Source of the DNA: Numida meleagris
Taxonomy: Eukaryota > Chordata > Aves > Galliformes > Numididae
DNA: 64,000 nt
Direction of reading: 5' to 3'
Assembly: GCF_002078875.1 (NCBI RefSeq)
Contig: NC_034410.1
Location: 101,296,556 to 101,360,555 of the forward strand
Shown: in pieces, positions 48,871-60,850 of the stretch
Position numbering within the stretch: position 1 is the first letter of the stretch
Layout: each line of letters opens with the position of its first letter
The notes under the pieces: generated by a model
Databases searched by the model: none
Seen by the model: the letters and a program-made list of their open reading frames with translations, nothing else
What the model was told of the DNA's origin: nothing
Translations under genes and position numbers: made by a program

Positions 48871-48940
48871 ATCATAGAATCATAGAATATCCTGAGTTGG
48901 AAGGGATCTATAAGGATCATTGAGTCCAACTCCTGATCAT
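48871..48940 (-). mobile_element. CR1 LINE 3' tail fragment, outer copy of a nest
   Basis: On the plus strand: ATCATAGAATCATAGAATATCCTGAGTTGG, then AAGGGATCTATAAGGATCATTGAGTCCAACTCCTG, an antisense CR1 tail of a subfamily different from its neighbour. It stops at 48940, exactly where the next CR1 tail begins. A stretch like its expected continuation (CACAGGAGC..TCACACCATG..CTGAGA) appears at about 49396-49432, beyond the neighbour. Confidence 0.85.
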
Positions 48941-49370
48941 AATCAGAGAATCACAGAATCACAGAATGGCTTATGCTGGAAGGAACCTTAAAGATCATTG
49001 AGCTTTGACCTTCCTGCCATGGGCAGGGCTGCCACCCACCAGCTCAGCATCCAGGGCCCCATCCAACCTGGCCTTGAGCGCCTCCAGGAATGCCCCAGCA
49101 CTTCTTTGGGCAGCTGTGCCAGCGTCTCACTGCACTCTGAGTAAAGCATTTCTTCCGAACATCTAACCTAAATCTTCTTTTAGTTTAAAGCCATCTCCCT
49201 TTGTCCTATCATTATCAAATAATGTAAAAAGTCATCCCCTGTCCTGCTTGTAAGCTCCCTTCAAGTACCGGAAGGCCGCAAGGAGGTCTCTCTGGAGCCT
49301 TCTCTTCTTAGGGATGAACATGGCGAGCTCCCTCAGCCCCACGGGCTTACGGCACAAACTGCTCCTTCAG
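48941..49370 (-). mobile_element. CR1 LINE copy inserted in the tail of another CR1, minus strand
   Basis: Begins with AATCAGAGAATCACAGAATCAC and GGCTTATGCTGGAAGGAACC, then CTGCCATGGGCAGGGCTGCC, CAACCTGGCCTTGAGCGCC, CTTCTTTGGGCAGCTGTGCC, TCTTTTAGTTTAAAGCCATCTCCC and TTTGTCCTATC. It reaches GGCGAGCTCCCTCAGCC near 49323. This is a typical antisense CR1 of about 430 bp covering the 3' UTR and ORF2 C-terminus, with frame broken. It shares its subfamily with the copy at 23831-24022. The 5' edge is uncertain by some tens of bases. Confidence 0.93.
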
Positions 49371-49390
49371 AACCAGAGAGCAGTGCCGTG

Positions 49391-49440
49391 CTTCCACAGG
49401 AGCACTCACACCATGGCACTGCCACTGAGACATCAATGGG
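49391..49440 (-). mobile_element. Probable continuation of the outer CR1 copy
   Basis: CCACAGGAGCACTCACACCATGGC (49397 on) and CACTGAGACA resemble the antisense CR1 3' UTR that should follow the fragment at 48871-48940. If so, the copy at 48941-49370 landed inside this one. Short and judged by eye. Confidence 0.35.
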
Positions 49441-49449
49441 GGACAGTGG

Positions 49450-49835
49450 CCATGGGCAGAGGTATGGCAGAGAAAGAAAAAAGTGGCTGCTACAGCATTC
49501 CCTCTTCAAGTCCTTGCTGCCGCTAACTGAAATATTAACATCAATGATTAAATTAATATTTACAAGAGTGCACTAAAGCAGTAAAGATGGGCTAGTTGAA
49601 ATGCCGTTTCCTCATAGCACATGCCCTCTTTTCTCCTCCGTGCCAGCCCCGCTCTGCTGAGTGCTGAGTTCTTGGTGAAAACCTTTGGTGCACACACGCA
49701 GGAAGTGAGGTCAGGCTTGTTTTGGCAGTTTCAGCCGCATTTATCCCAGATAGCAGCTGAATTTTATCAGTTGGTTTAGCCTTTGGTCTTCGAGAGACAC
49801 ACTATTATTTCACTCCTCTTTAAAAATAATAATAA
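49450..49835. other. Unique noncoding stretch
   Basis: No gene or repeat recognised. Its end passes into an A-rich tract (about 49838-49872: A15, then AAG-type purines), preceded by AATAATAATAAAGG. This might be a retrocopy tail, but no matching gene sequence is recognisable upstream. Confidence 0.45.
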
Positions 49836-49869
49836 AGGAGGAAAAAAAAAAAAAAAGAAAAAGAAGGAA

Positions 49870-50060
49870 AAAGCGCGGCGAGGCCGGAGCAGCAGCGAGC
49901 GCGGGAGCCGGGCCTCAGAGCCGGCCGAGAGCTGCCGCGAGCGCCCTCGTGTGCCCGCAGCTCCCTCAGCACGGCGCCGGCTCTGCGGGTACCCCCGGGC
50001 CCCCGCTGCAGCGATGCGCCCGCCTTCCCTGGGCTGGCACCAGCGCCGCCCTCCCTGTGA
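49870..50060. promoter_or_regulatory. Very CpG-dense orphan island
   Basis: About 26 CpG dinucleotides in roughly 180 bp (counted by eye from 49872 to 50050). It starts abruptly after the purine tract at 49838-49872 and ends shortly before the CR1 at 50090. Sequence such as GCGCGGCGAGGCCGGAGC and GCCGGCCGAGAGCTGCCGCG is far above the local background. No start codon in good context, exon or known gene is recognisable. Candidates are a small promoter (lncRNA or alternative first exon) or an inserted GC-rich sequence. Confidence 0.55.
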
Positions 50061-50089
50061 GAAGGGTGTCAAGTTGCAGGATAAGAGTT

Positions 50090-50319
50090 TACGTTGGAGG
50101 TCAGGAATAAGGCATTAGGAAAAGCTTCTTCACCGAGAGAGTGGTCAGGCGCTGGAACGGGCTGCCCAGGGAGGTGGTGGAGTCGCAGTTCCTGGAGGTG
50201 TTCAAGAAATGTTTGGGTGTTGTACAGAGGGACATTGTTTGTTGGAAATATTGGTGGTAGGTGGACGGTTGGATGATCTTGGAGGTCTTTTCCATCCGTG
50301 GTGATTCTATGATTCTAAC
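50090..50319 (+). mobile_element. CR1 LINE tail, plus strand
   Basis: Contains AGGAAAAGCTTCTTCACC, TGGTCAGGCGCTGGAACGGG, CTGCCCAGGGAGGTGGTGGA, GGAGGTGTTCAAGAAATG, ATATTGGTGGTAGGTGGACGG and the tail GGTGATTCTATGATTCTA (50300-50317). It is 5'-truncated to about 230 bp. Compared with the copy at 30505-30745 it looks less diverged, so it is probably among the youngest insertions here. It sits directly downstream of the CpG-dense island. Confidence 0.95.
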
Positions 50320-50869
50320 ACAGATTGCTGTCTTTCTCCTGCCTCCGTTTGAGCTTGTGCACCTTGAGCAAGGTTTCCTCCGAGTGTGAGCCTCTCAGTA
50401 CCTCCTTCCAGCAGAAAAAAAAATACAGATTTTTGTTCTCATCGACAACTTTCATTCTAAAATCACTGCCAGGCAAACATAAAATGTGTATATAAAATAT
50501 AAATGACAAACAATGCCCATATTGGAAACTTTCTAGAGATTACTTCAGGCCCTGGAAGAGGGCCCCTGCCTCTGTCAAAGAAGTGTTATCTTGAGATTGT
50601 CAATGCATGCTTCAGGGTAAGAGTGACTTTGTCCCCAGAGACCCAAGGGAACATAACAAGTGACATCAGTCATATTTTGGAGACTGTAGAGCCTCGTGTT
50701 GCTAAACGTCAGCTAAATCACTGTACATGGCTCTCTTCAAAGAGTCATTCCTGAAGTGCTGAAAGGTGAGGGGGCTAACTAAGCCAATTAAAGAAACATT
50801 TACTAAGCAGGGGAAGGACACGATGATCTGCAGACCAGGTATATAACAATTTATTTTGTTTTCCTTTAG

Positions 50870-50924
50870 TTTCCATCAGGTCCTAAGTGGGTGGGAAAAA
50901 ATGCCTCTCCACCAAGCACCAGAG
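50870..50924 (+). other. Isolated candidate exon
   Basis: A strong acceptor (TTTATTTTGTTTTCCTTTAG, ends 50869) and a good donor (CCAGAG|GTAGGA) bracket 55 bp. Two of three frames are open: one reads FPSGPKWVGKNASPPSTR, another FHQVLSGWEKMPLHQAPE. It is not linked to any other candidate and the peptide is not recognised. It could be a lncRNA exon or chance. Confidence 0.18.
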
Positions 50925-53900
50925 GTAGGACATGAGCTGACGAAAGGCAGGAGGCTTGCGCTGAAGCAATGACCATTTCTTTTTCCCCTGGAGCTAGTGT
51001 TCTGTCTATTCCACCTCGGCATTCCTTGTGAAGCCAGAGACAACAAGCCAGTCTGCCCAAACACAAAAATAAAACACCAGACAGGCTTCTTTGGGAAAAG
51101 CAAAGTTTCTTGTGAAAGAGGAATTGCAACTGGAATTTGCTGGAATGCTAGCAGTCATACCATCAGGTCATATCCTGATCCTGCTTGTTTTATTGTAAAT
51201 AACGGGCAGTCTCCTGGCCACACCAGCCACAGCAACTCCTTTTTAGGCCCTTTATTCATATTCGTAGCTCCTCAGAAGTAATTAAGATGGGAGACATTTT
51301 GTGCTATTGAAAACAAACCTTTGTATTTCCTTGGTGAAACCTGAGTTTCCCTTTTTCAGAAGCTGATTCATGTGAAAAGCAGTCACAAATAAATCATACA
51401 AATACATTTTGGGATACAAACAGACTGTTTTTTGTCGATTGGTCCCCTGTCATTCACAGATGGGACAAAATTTTGCTTTGGTGTAACCAATGGCATGGCT
51501 GTTAAGTACTACCAAGGGATGTAGGCAGAGGTGTTCTCACAGGACTCGCAAAGAAGAAACAAGGCCTTATTGCTGTCTCAGCCCTAGAGATGACTGTTTC
51601 CCCAGCAGAGATCGATCCTGCAAGTGGAAATTATGCCTGGACAAAGCCGCCGGCCTAGCTCAACATACTTCCTGCAGCATCTCAGTGTAACTCATCTGGC
51701 TTTGTGCTGAGGCTGCTCAGTTCACAAAGGCCACTGACTTGGCTTGATAGAGCCGTGGTAACTTCCCACTGAAGGCACTTGCAAAGTGGAGATAGGCAGT
51801 GATATCTAAAATTAGGAAAACCCCTTTCTGAAAAGATCATGAGTCTGAGCTTTAAGAGAATTTACACACTACGTCCCTTATCTGGTATCTGAGTTCAGGG
51901 CTGTTCATATCTTGGGTGTTGGTTCGGTTCATTACGGAGATAAGTCCAAGCTGTGAAATTTGGATCCGAACCAAATTCATCCATAGTTTGAAAGTGTTTG
52001 GCTCCATCATTTTGGAAAGGGCCTATCACTGCTACTAGGTCTTTTAACCCGAACAACAGATGCAGACATAATAAGGAGAGAAATGAACATTAGGAAGTCA
52101 TCATAACCGCACCAAGTTGAACTCCCCAACACTTTCCAGAGTCTCTAATTTACAAAGAAAGAAGAATAGTAAAGCATAAACAGTAACTGAAACACATCCA
52201 AAATTTCAATCAGTGCAGAGCACTTATTACATGGGCTCTATAAATATATTCTGCTAATGCAGGAAGTCTGGGACAAGATCAAGAGCAAAGGCAATTAGCC
52301 ATACAGACTGTGATTACCAGACATTTGACAAAATATTGTTTGATATCTGGAAGAATATAATCATGTGCAAAAGATTGCTATCAAAACTGTTTGTTTAGTA
52401 TAATGAACGTGGCAGCATAAACATGTTCTGTGTATAGATATCTGTGGCAACACCACTCCACTATGTTGAGGTATCAACAATAGGTTGTACAACTTCAAGA
52501 CACCAATGATAGGGAAACAATAAAGCACTACAGAAACTCTGGAACAGAAAGCAAAGAATATGGAGAGAGAAGGAAGCCAGTGTCAACCCTGTTTCTTCAG
52601 CACATGCTGTAAAAATAAAAAGTAGGTCTGACACCCAAAATCATTTCAAAGGCTCTTCAGGCTCTTTCAGTGCTTGGAAGTGATTCCTTCAGGTCAGCAA
52701 GAGAACAAAATATAAATTTACAGTGTGCTCCTTAGCCTACTGAATTCTGTGAAAGACACAGTCAACATTGTCTGGCTTTTCTTCAGGCTTGCAGCAATTA
52801 TTACAGCTACTGACATGAATGTAATGTCACAAAGTAAGGTTTTGAAACCTAGCAAGTGCAGCTAATCTTAGCTAATCTCAGGCCTGATTCTTTTAGGGAA
52901 ACTGTTCTTATACAGTCATCTTGTTTCTCTTGGTTGGCAAAAGAAACCAACTACTGGATATACTCCATATTACAGTCGCTATCATGTTCATTTTACACTT
53001 ACACTAACATCATCCAAACTAGGTAGGCAAGTGTTTGACTTCATTTTAACAAATGTTTAAGTGTTAAAATGCAGCTGAGACTGAAAATATGCAGACTGGC
53101 TATTTTTTGGCAGTTCAGCAGTGGGTAAAACATGAACGTGAATTGTAGAAAAGTAGTTAGCAAAATGGAAATCGTAGAGTCCAGAGAGGAATAAGGAGCA
53201 AACCACCTAATCTCCAGCACTGTATGCTTCCCAGAACCTTCATATTTGAGCATCTCATGGGCTTTAAAATATCCACCCTATCAACGTGCCTGAGAGGTGG
53301 AAGAATAAAAGTCTTGCTCTTTACAGGTGTCAGGCTCTGCCCAGGATGTCTGTGGTTAGTAGTGATTGAAGCCTGGTCTCCAAAACCCCAGGCAAGGCTC
53401 TCCTCCCAGACAGGACTTCCCTTTGGGAACAGGCAGCACTTGGGCTCTGCTGGGCAGCTCCTGCAAGAAGCAATGGCTGTGTCTCACTGTTTCTTTTTAC
53501 TTCGGGTAAAAGCCAAGAGAGAAAGTGCTTTCAGGGTTGGGCATAAATGAGGCCAGAAGGACAAGCATTATGGACCAGAACTACTGGAAAGCTTAGAAAA
53601 CCTAGCACACTTCTATAATGTTTTTCTTTCTCTTTTCCCTGCCTGCACTGGAAGTAGGGCTCTGAGTACAGAGCTCTCCCCACACCATACTTTCCTCAGC
53701 AGTGATTTACAAACTGCTCTCCTTTACTTCATTCTCCTTCTCTGAGAGATTGCCAGTCCTGTCAGCATTATCCTCTCTGACACTCTGCTCTGGAAATATT
53801 TCAAGATCAGATATGCTTTTCTTGCTTTCGCTGCCTATATTTCTGGAAGGGCCATCAACCAGACAATGTTTTGCACCGGAGTCTGATGGCAGTGCCAGAA

Positions 53901-56900
53901 CACGGATGAGTTAGCAGCCACTTAGTCTGCAGAGTCTAGTACCAGCCGCTCTGCACACACAGTAGCAAACCTGAAAATCCAGGAAAACAGGAAGCCTCTT
54001 GGTGTACTGCTTGAATCACAGACCTTTCCCTTATTCAGACCTTCTGGCTGTAGCTGCTGATGGAAAGGAATTTGCAGTGAGAACTGCAGATCAACCTAAA
54101 TCTCCCACTAAATATAGCCTTCCTTACAGTGAGTGGGGAGAGAGGGGGAATACAGCAGGAGGGGGAGAGTTCTTTTGATACACAAAATGTGGGCTGAGAG
54201 CAGTTGAGCATCATCAATTAATGATGAGTTTTCAGTGGCAGGGTTCATGTGTTTGAATTCTAAGTTGAGCAAAGCTGAAGAAAAGGGGATTATGTGTTCA
54301 AAGGAAATGTTATGATGTTACGCATGTTACAAAAAGAAAACACGTGTAAGCACAAAATATTACTCACTGAACAACAATAAAGTGAATGAGTCATGATATT
54401 AAACAACTCTATAAACAAAAGTTGCAGAATGCCTGGGAAGACTGAACTAATTCAATTTCTGCTCATTATGTGCCCGTCAACGTCTTCCTTTAGCTGGCTT
54501 GAAGAACGAATGGGATGCCAGTGGGAGGCTACTGGGAACAGCAGAGGAAGGGTGTGTAGTGTGGTGGCTAAGTGTGTACGATAATGTCATCAGTCCCCAA
54601 GAGAAAAAGGAACATCTGAACCATGTACTTTCAGCCGTCTCATCCTCCACCAGCCTAATTGCTCTGCAAGGAGACATGAAAGAAATCATGGAGTTCCTGC
54701 AGACCTCAGACAGCAATAGGCTCCAGGATGTAGGGTTTTTCCTTTTACCTCGTGTCCAAGGAATCAGGAACATAAGCACAGTCTACATTTCACAAAAATA
54801 ACAGAGAACCACCTGAGATTATTTTGCAAAAGAGTAATTTACGATTGATGCATCTTTGGACAGAGCAGAGCTCTGTCTTATCCTCTGCATCATCTGGGGC
54901 CACTTACACTGTCAGCACAGGGTTTCAAGAGTGCTCTGAGGGCACTAACAGTGCCTGAATCTGTGAGAGTACAGTTCCAGGCTCAAGGAACATCTAGGCT
55001 CTCAAAGGTTTTGTCTGCTCCTTTCAGGATGTCTTCAGATGTCTTCTTCTCTTCAACGTGACCTTGCTGTCCCACCAAAAGCTTTGTGTCCTCTTGTGTT
55101 GAGGTAGTTGCTTAGAGCCCTGAAGGCCAAAGGGTTTCTGAAATGCAGTCCCTACCTTGATATGTACATGAGTGCCAAAGGTGCTTTCATTTCTGTGCCC
55201 ATTTAGGACAGATAAAGCTCTCTCAAGTCCCACATGGGCTGTAGGGGACTGGGAAGGGGAATTTCAGAAGCTTGAGCTAGTAAGGTACTCAGAACCAACT
55301 CAACATGTACATTCCTTCAGCATTGCAGCTCATCTTCTGCAAGTCACACAAATGTGAACACTAACAGCAGTGACATTTCTGGTGGGAGTTGCACTTGAGT
55401 TGAGACTGGGAAAACATCAAGTGCCAGAAACTATGGGTTTGAATTTTTACTTTGGACAAGTAACTTTGCTGGCAACATAATGCTCGGTATCTACTTTTGC
55501 AGATGAGTTAATGTGAGACTCGGCTGGACACGGTGGCATGAAATATAGCAAAGGTGACGAAGTTATCTCTGCTCTTGTTTATTGCTTGAATTCAGTTCCA
55601 GTGTTTGTAAGTCAAAGAACAGTATTCCAACTGGAAAAAAAAAAAGAAAAAAGAGAGATGTAATTCAGCAGTGCATATGAATAATACTCGAACAGACGAA
55701 TGGTGTTTGGTTTAGTTAATATAGTGATCATTAGTGAACCACAATACAGACATTTTTTAAAAGAGTGCAATCACCATGACAGCCTGATAACATTTAGTCA
55801 CATCATTTCCAAATATGATTATCCTCCTGAAAACCTTTTTTTTTTTCTTCATGAAAACAGGGGGCAGATTTCAAGTCTGTGGTTTGTTCTCAAGTTAACC
55901 TGTTTGTTCTCCCTTTGAAAAGCACCATAATGTAGTGGGTAGAGCAGAATAGGGGGATTTGTATTAAAACTGCCATCCAAAATTCAAGGAAAATCTTATC
56001 GTCTTACATTGTAAAACTCATACAGAGGGAGCATTTTGCACATATGTTTTAGACTCCAGGCCTTACTTGTAGTAGGATCTTCATCCCAGTGCTACAGTAC
56101 TGCAGTGGGGACAAGGGCAAAGCAGCAATCAGGTGGATGTCCATGCAGAACCAAAAGGAGATGGAGAGCAAGACCTGTGGGGACGCTCATCCTCATGGTC
56201 TTTCTGTAGCACAAACATCTGCTGGTGTCAATCTGCCATACACTTTTGGAATAGTCCGTGGGCAGGACAATCTGGCCTCTATATTTCCCTGTGCCTGAAA
56301 GTCTGAGAAGCTCAGCGTGCCTTTGGGTGGTGGACAACAGTTCATGGTCAGGTGCACCAAACTGTGTATTTCTGCTGGAAGGAGTAGAAGGGATGCTGAC
56401 TTTTTGTCCTGCATTCTGCATCCAGTCCAGACCATGGCCACACTAGTATACAAGCCCCCAGTGATCCCTGCTCCAGTGGAGAGATGGTTCCTTGCCTTTG
56501 TTCTTGAGAGCCTAGCTCACTTTCTGAACTAAACTAGGAGTACAGTAGCCTATGTCCGCTTGCAGCTAGCATAGCTAAGTGACATTGCATGATAAATAGG
56601 TTGAATTTATCGGTATCCTCTGCTGTCTTACACTGATTTACTATCATCATCTCAGGCACTGCCAAATTATTATTTTATTGGGAAGGAAAATAGAGGTACC
56701 ACAAAGTGACACTTATTCCTAAGAAGAATTTGGCAGGCTGCCGTGATAAGCAGGGCTTGGTGGCCCGAGCCTGATCCTCCCAGTGGGACTGCTGCAGTGT
56801 GAGGATTCCCTTACTAGGATGTAGTAGGAGCAGAGTCTGCAGCCTCTTGGCTTGCCTCTACAGCATCTACTTAGCTTAACATGTTCTGGATGAAACACTT

Positions 56901-59900
56901 ACAAACTCCAAATCTGTGCAAACGTGCAATCAGCAGCCTAATTAATTGTGATTTCCTGACAGAAGTTGTTGGAAATTGATAGGTTAAGCACTGGTGGTGC
57001 TGCTCCAGGCGGGAAAGCTGCTGGCAAAGTCACTGGTTAGGAATTTGCAGAAAGTGAAGGAGAGAGTGTACAAGGGCTGTCAAACATCATTTGGTCTGGT
57101 AGTCCGAATTAATTGAATTGATATTCAGGGGGAAAGCAGTGCATTTTTGTTGTCCAAATGAATCTGGATGAACAACCCAAGCCCATGGTTTGAATTCAGA
57201 GTGGTTTTGATTTAGGGATTTGCCTTGATTTATGAAGACAGGGGGCCAGTCCCCCTGAATACATATTTGGCACTGAGGATTTGCACCGTTATTTCTGACT
57301 TATCTTGGTCCACACAGGGCAAAGCTCACACCCAGAGCTTGTTTTCCTTGTGATTCTGTGTTCGATTCCACTCCGCAGGAAGTCAGTAGCAGTGCTGGAC
57401 TGAGGAGCTTCTCTGAGCAGCCACCTTGCTCCCTGGTTTCACAGAACAAGATGAGGGGCATGGAGACTCCCTAGGGACTGTTCACACAGGTATCCTGACT
57501 GCAAAACCATCCCAACAAGAGTTTAGACAGGAGAGGGAGAACAAGTTGTGAGTGGGGCTGTGTTGCCTGGGTAAGGCTGTGAGGCTCTTCATGGAACGCA
57601 ACCTACAAACCCTAGGCCTGGTGTTTTCCAGAGGAGATGGTGGAGGCCAAGCAGCGGTGATTCTACATCACCTTCCCTGGAGGACCCCAGCACCCTGCTG
57701 AAGTGGAGTTTCATGCTGGAGTGGTGTTTGGGAGCATGCAATCCTGGCAGCGCGGCACCACGCCAGGCACCAGCCTGAGCTCTCAGAGATGCTAAGCTCC
57801 ACTTGGCCTCCATGTGGGGGGAGTGGGAAAAAAGGCCAAAGCTCTTTATCTCTTATTTCATCACTTTATTGCAATATTGCGGCTGATTAAGTACTTGAGA
57901 ATGACTCTCCATTCAGTTTTGGTTTTGCAAGCTCCTTAGGGACAGGTCCTTGTACCCTATGTTGCTCCATTTCAGAATGAATAAAGGAAGCGATGTTAAA
58001 CTGCTGTTTAAGAATTGCAATTGTGAAAACTCTGTAAAGTTATTGAAAAGGCAGTTTGAGCTGCCATGCTCACCTTTATCTGTGTTGTGACGAGAAAAAT
58101 CTTCACTCCTGAGCTCCTGAGCTGAGGAGGAAAATCCAACCCAGAACTGCATGTTTCATAGGAGTTATAAACTATGCAAGACAAGTGGCTCTAATGGAAA
58201 CAAAAACAACCCTGTAATGGTAGCAGGTGCAAAATGAAGCAGTACATTAAAAATAGCCCGGCCGCATTCCCCAGTGGCATGAGTTCTCCATGCATATCAC
58301 TCTGAAATAATCCATTTATCCTTTCTCCCCATGCTACAGTGAGCCAGCTCTGTGCTGTGTGCCGGGGATCTGCCACAGCCCCAATCCAGGCTCTCTGTAC
58401 CCTCCTCCCAGCACTGTGCACAGCCTCAAAACTCTTTCCCTGACTTCCTCCCACTGCAGGTTGGGAATGACTGCAAGAAGCAAATGCACCTCTTTGGGTT
58501 CTGATTAGTGCTGAGTTTATTTCTAGGAGAGTAAGGTTAAATTCATTTGCGTTTCGCTGAGGGTGAATTTGGCTCTGGAGCTGTTTATATTGCGGGGCTT
58601 AGTGATCACGAGCCGCTCTGGAGCTCTGAGGGCTGAGCGGCTTCCTATGAAAAAGCCACATTTATATGGCCAGCATTCAGCGAGCAAAGCCTGGCTTTCA
58701 CAGGCTGCACTCAGTCCTTCTGCAGTGCTTGGCTGTCACTGCTTCTCCTGGCCCAGACCCTTCACTTCTACCTCATCACTCTTTTTCTTTAGAACTACTT
58801 TGTGGTGTTACCTCCTTACAACATGGGATCATTTCTTCATAACTCCTCTCCACTATTGCATTTCCCCATTGGAGGTTCAGGCCAGGTGACTCAGAAGCAA
58901 CTCTGGGTGTGCATATGGCCATGGTGCCACTGCCATGGAGCACAGCCTTGGGGCCCCTGGCTCTGGTGTGCAGCCACCTGACTTTTTCCAAGTGATTTCA
59001 TTGTCCTGTTCTTTGCTGAGGGCTCCTCTGGCCCTACAAGGACTGCAGGGACATTTACCTGGCAGAACCATCTGTATCAAAAAAATTTAGGCAGAAAAGT
59101 TGCAGATGGGGTTATTGCTATTCTAGTCATTAAGTAAAGGCAAAGAACTAAGAAGCAACGTTTTAATATTGTTAATACAAACAGCCTTTGAAAGTTTGAT
59201 TGTTGATCACTTCCATTTATTCTCTTTTCCTTGGGTCAGTTCTCATTCCATCCTGTTTATCCCTTTGGTTGTTGTGCCAACGAGAAATCCCAGAGCAGAC
59301 CAAGTGGACCAAAATCCCAGTAATTTCAGTAGAGGCAGAATTTGTCTGTAGACTTCAGCCTTTTAAAAGACCAGCTTTTGTCTCAGTAGCTCAGTACAAG
59401 GTCTGGCAAGCCAGAGAATGCTAATGAAGTTCATCTACTGACGGCTGAACATTGTTTTATCTAGATAAATGTTTCACGGGGCATTTACCAGCACCTTCTG
59501 AGCTGAAGTCAGTGAGCCTGGAGATAGGAGGCCCTTATTGCAGTTGGTTTATATCACCCAGAATAAATCAACTCTTCTGGCATAAATCAGCTTGTCACGG
59601 CCCAGTGCACTCATTCTTGTGTGCAGACCTGGGTGACTTGCTGCCACAAAGCCTCTCCATGACAGCACATGCACCCCAGTGCCTGGAGGAGTGTCTAGGA
59701 GGCTTACACACCAAGCCCTAGGGGAAGATCGGCATGGCTGTTTGGTAACCAACTCTCTCTTCTGCGTGGGGCTGCTCTCCCGGAGTTTGGCTGGTGAGCT
59801 CAGTATTTGTCATACCCTACCACCTTGAGGATTTGCCTGCGCACCTGCTCAGGGCAGCCTGTCGCCTGGCCTCACCTGCAATGCAAGCACTTCAGGTGCT

Positions 59901-60399
59901 CAGTGACTCCAAGGAGTCTAAATCAAGAATTTAATTCATACCATGAGTCCAAGCCGTCAGCCTTCTGGAGGCACCGGCAAAGCAACTGGAGATACTGGCT
60001 GGCACTTGGTCAGCCCAACATTGTTGGCAGATGGTGAGCATAGCACAGCCCTTCCCCGCTGCTGAAGATTTCTTCAGGCTCAGAGACCTTGCTCATATTC
60101 CAAATCCATGCTCTGTTTATATTTTCTTTTGTCCTGAACAAAAATTGGCCTCATTGTGTGGGAGCAACACTGGAAAAGAAAAACAAGAAACATCCACTGA
60201 GAGAACATGGATATTGTGGGAGCTGAGGAAATGTACATACTTTGCTGATTCCATTTGCTGATGATGTCAGAGTCAAAGAATATCTTTAAAAAAAAAAAGA
60301 GCTCGGCAACTTGGAATCAAAAGCTCTGTTCATCACGGCCTCCTGTTAAAAGAAGAAATGTAAACACTCTTCCTTGCCACCACCCCCAGCCTCCCAGAA

Positions 60400-60850
60400 A
60401 TTAAATCTGGCTCTATTCGGGTGGACCCTCAGATGGAATCCCTGGACGTCTCCAGGGAGGCAGGCGTTAATGTACCCGGGGGTGCGGCGGGGGGCAGGAG
60501 AATTCGAACGCGCGATGTGAAATGCAGGGATTCAAGCTGCTGTGTTTCATGGAGGCTGAAGAAGGGCGGCCTGACACTTTACAGATTGGGTGTAATACAC
60601 AGGAAATTTGTCCTTTCTGCCAGAGTAGTCTAGGGATAGGGCTACCCCCCCACCCCCCAGCCACTTTGCTTGGCTGGTAAAAGCTCAGGAGAAAAGGGTT
60701 AAATAAATGTTTGTGATATGATAAGGTGCTTGTTTATTCAAGGGATGACAGATTATTGGCTCCCAAGGCAGGGTTGAAAAATAGTACAAAGGAGCTGGCT
60801 TTCCCTTCACTGATGTGATTTCCTCCTAAGGTTTTGCTTTTGGTAGGAAC
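60400..60850. promoter_or_regulatory. Candidate regulatory element: CpG-containing core with FOX and TGACAG motifs
   Basis: A short CpG-containing stretch (60440-60520, with ACCCGGGGGTGCGGCGGGG and TTCGAACGCGCGATG) is followed by ORF-free sequence. There lie AATAAATGTTTGTG (FOX-type, near 60702), TTGTTTATTC (60731-60740), GATGACAGATTATTGGCT (TGACAG plus an inverted CCAAT box, near 60745) and TACAAAGG. The combination of CpG retention and motif density resembles a conserved noncoding element. Untested. Confidence 0.3.

Noticed and set aside
54499..54801. 100-codon plus-strand frame with protein-like helical stretch (EKKEHLNHVLSAV)
   Set aside because: No recognised family, and a comparable antisense frame overlaps it (54477-54779). 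It might be a remnant of an old mobile element, but nothing in the sequence proves it.
57345..57370. TTGTGATTCTGTGTTCGATTCC, similar to a CR1 octamer tail
   Set aside because: The upstream sequence has no CCTTCCAACC or other CR1 3' UTR motifs.
60495..60515. TTCGAAC word resembling an antisense tRNA B box
   Set aside because: No A box, cloverleaf arms or acceptor stem can be drawn around it on either strand.
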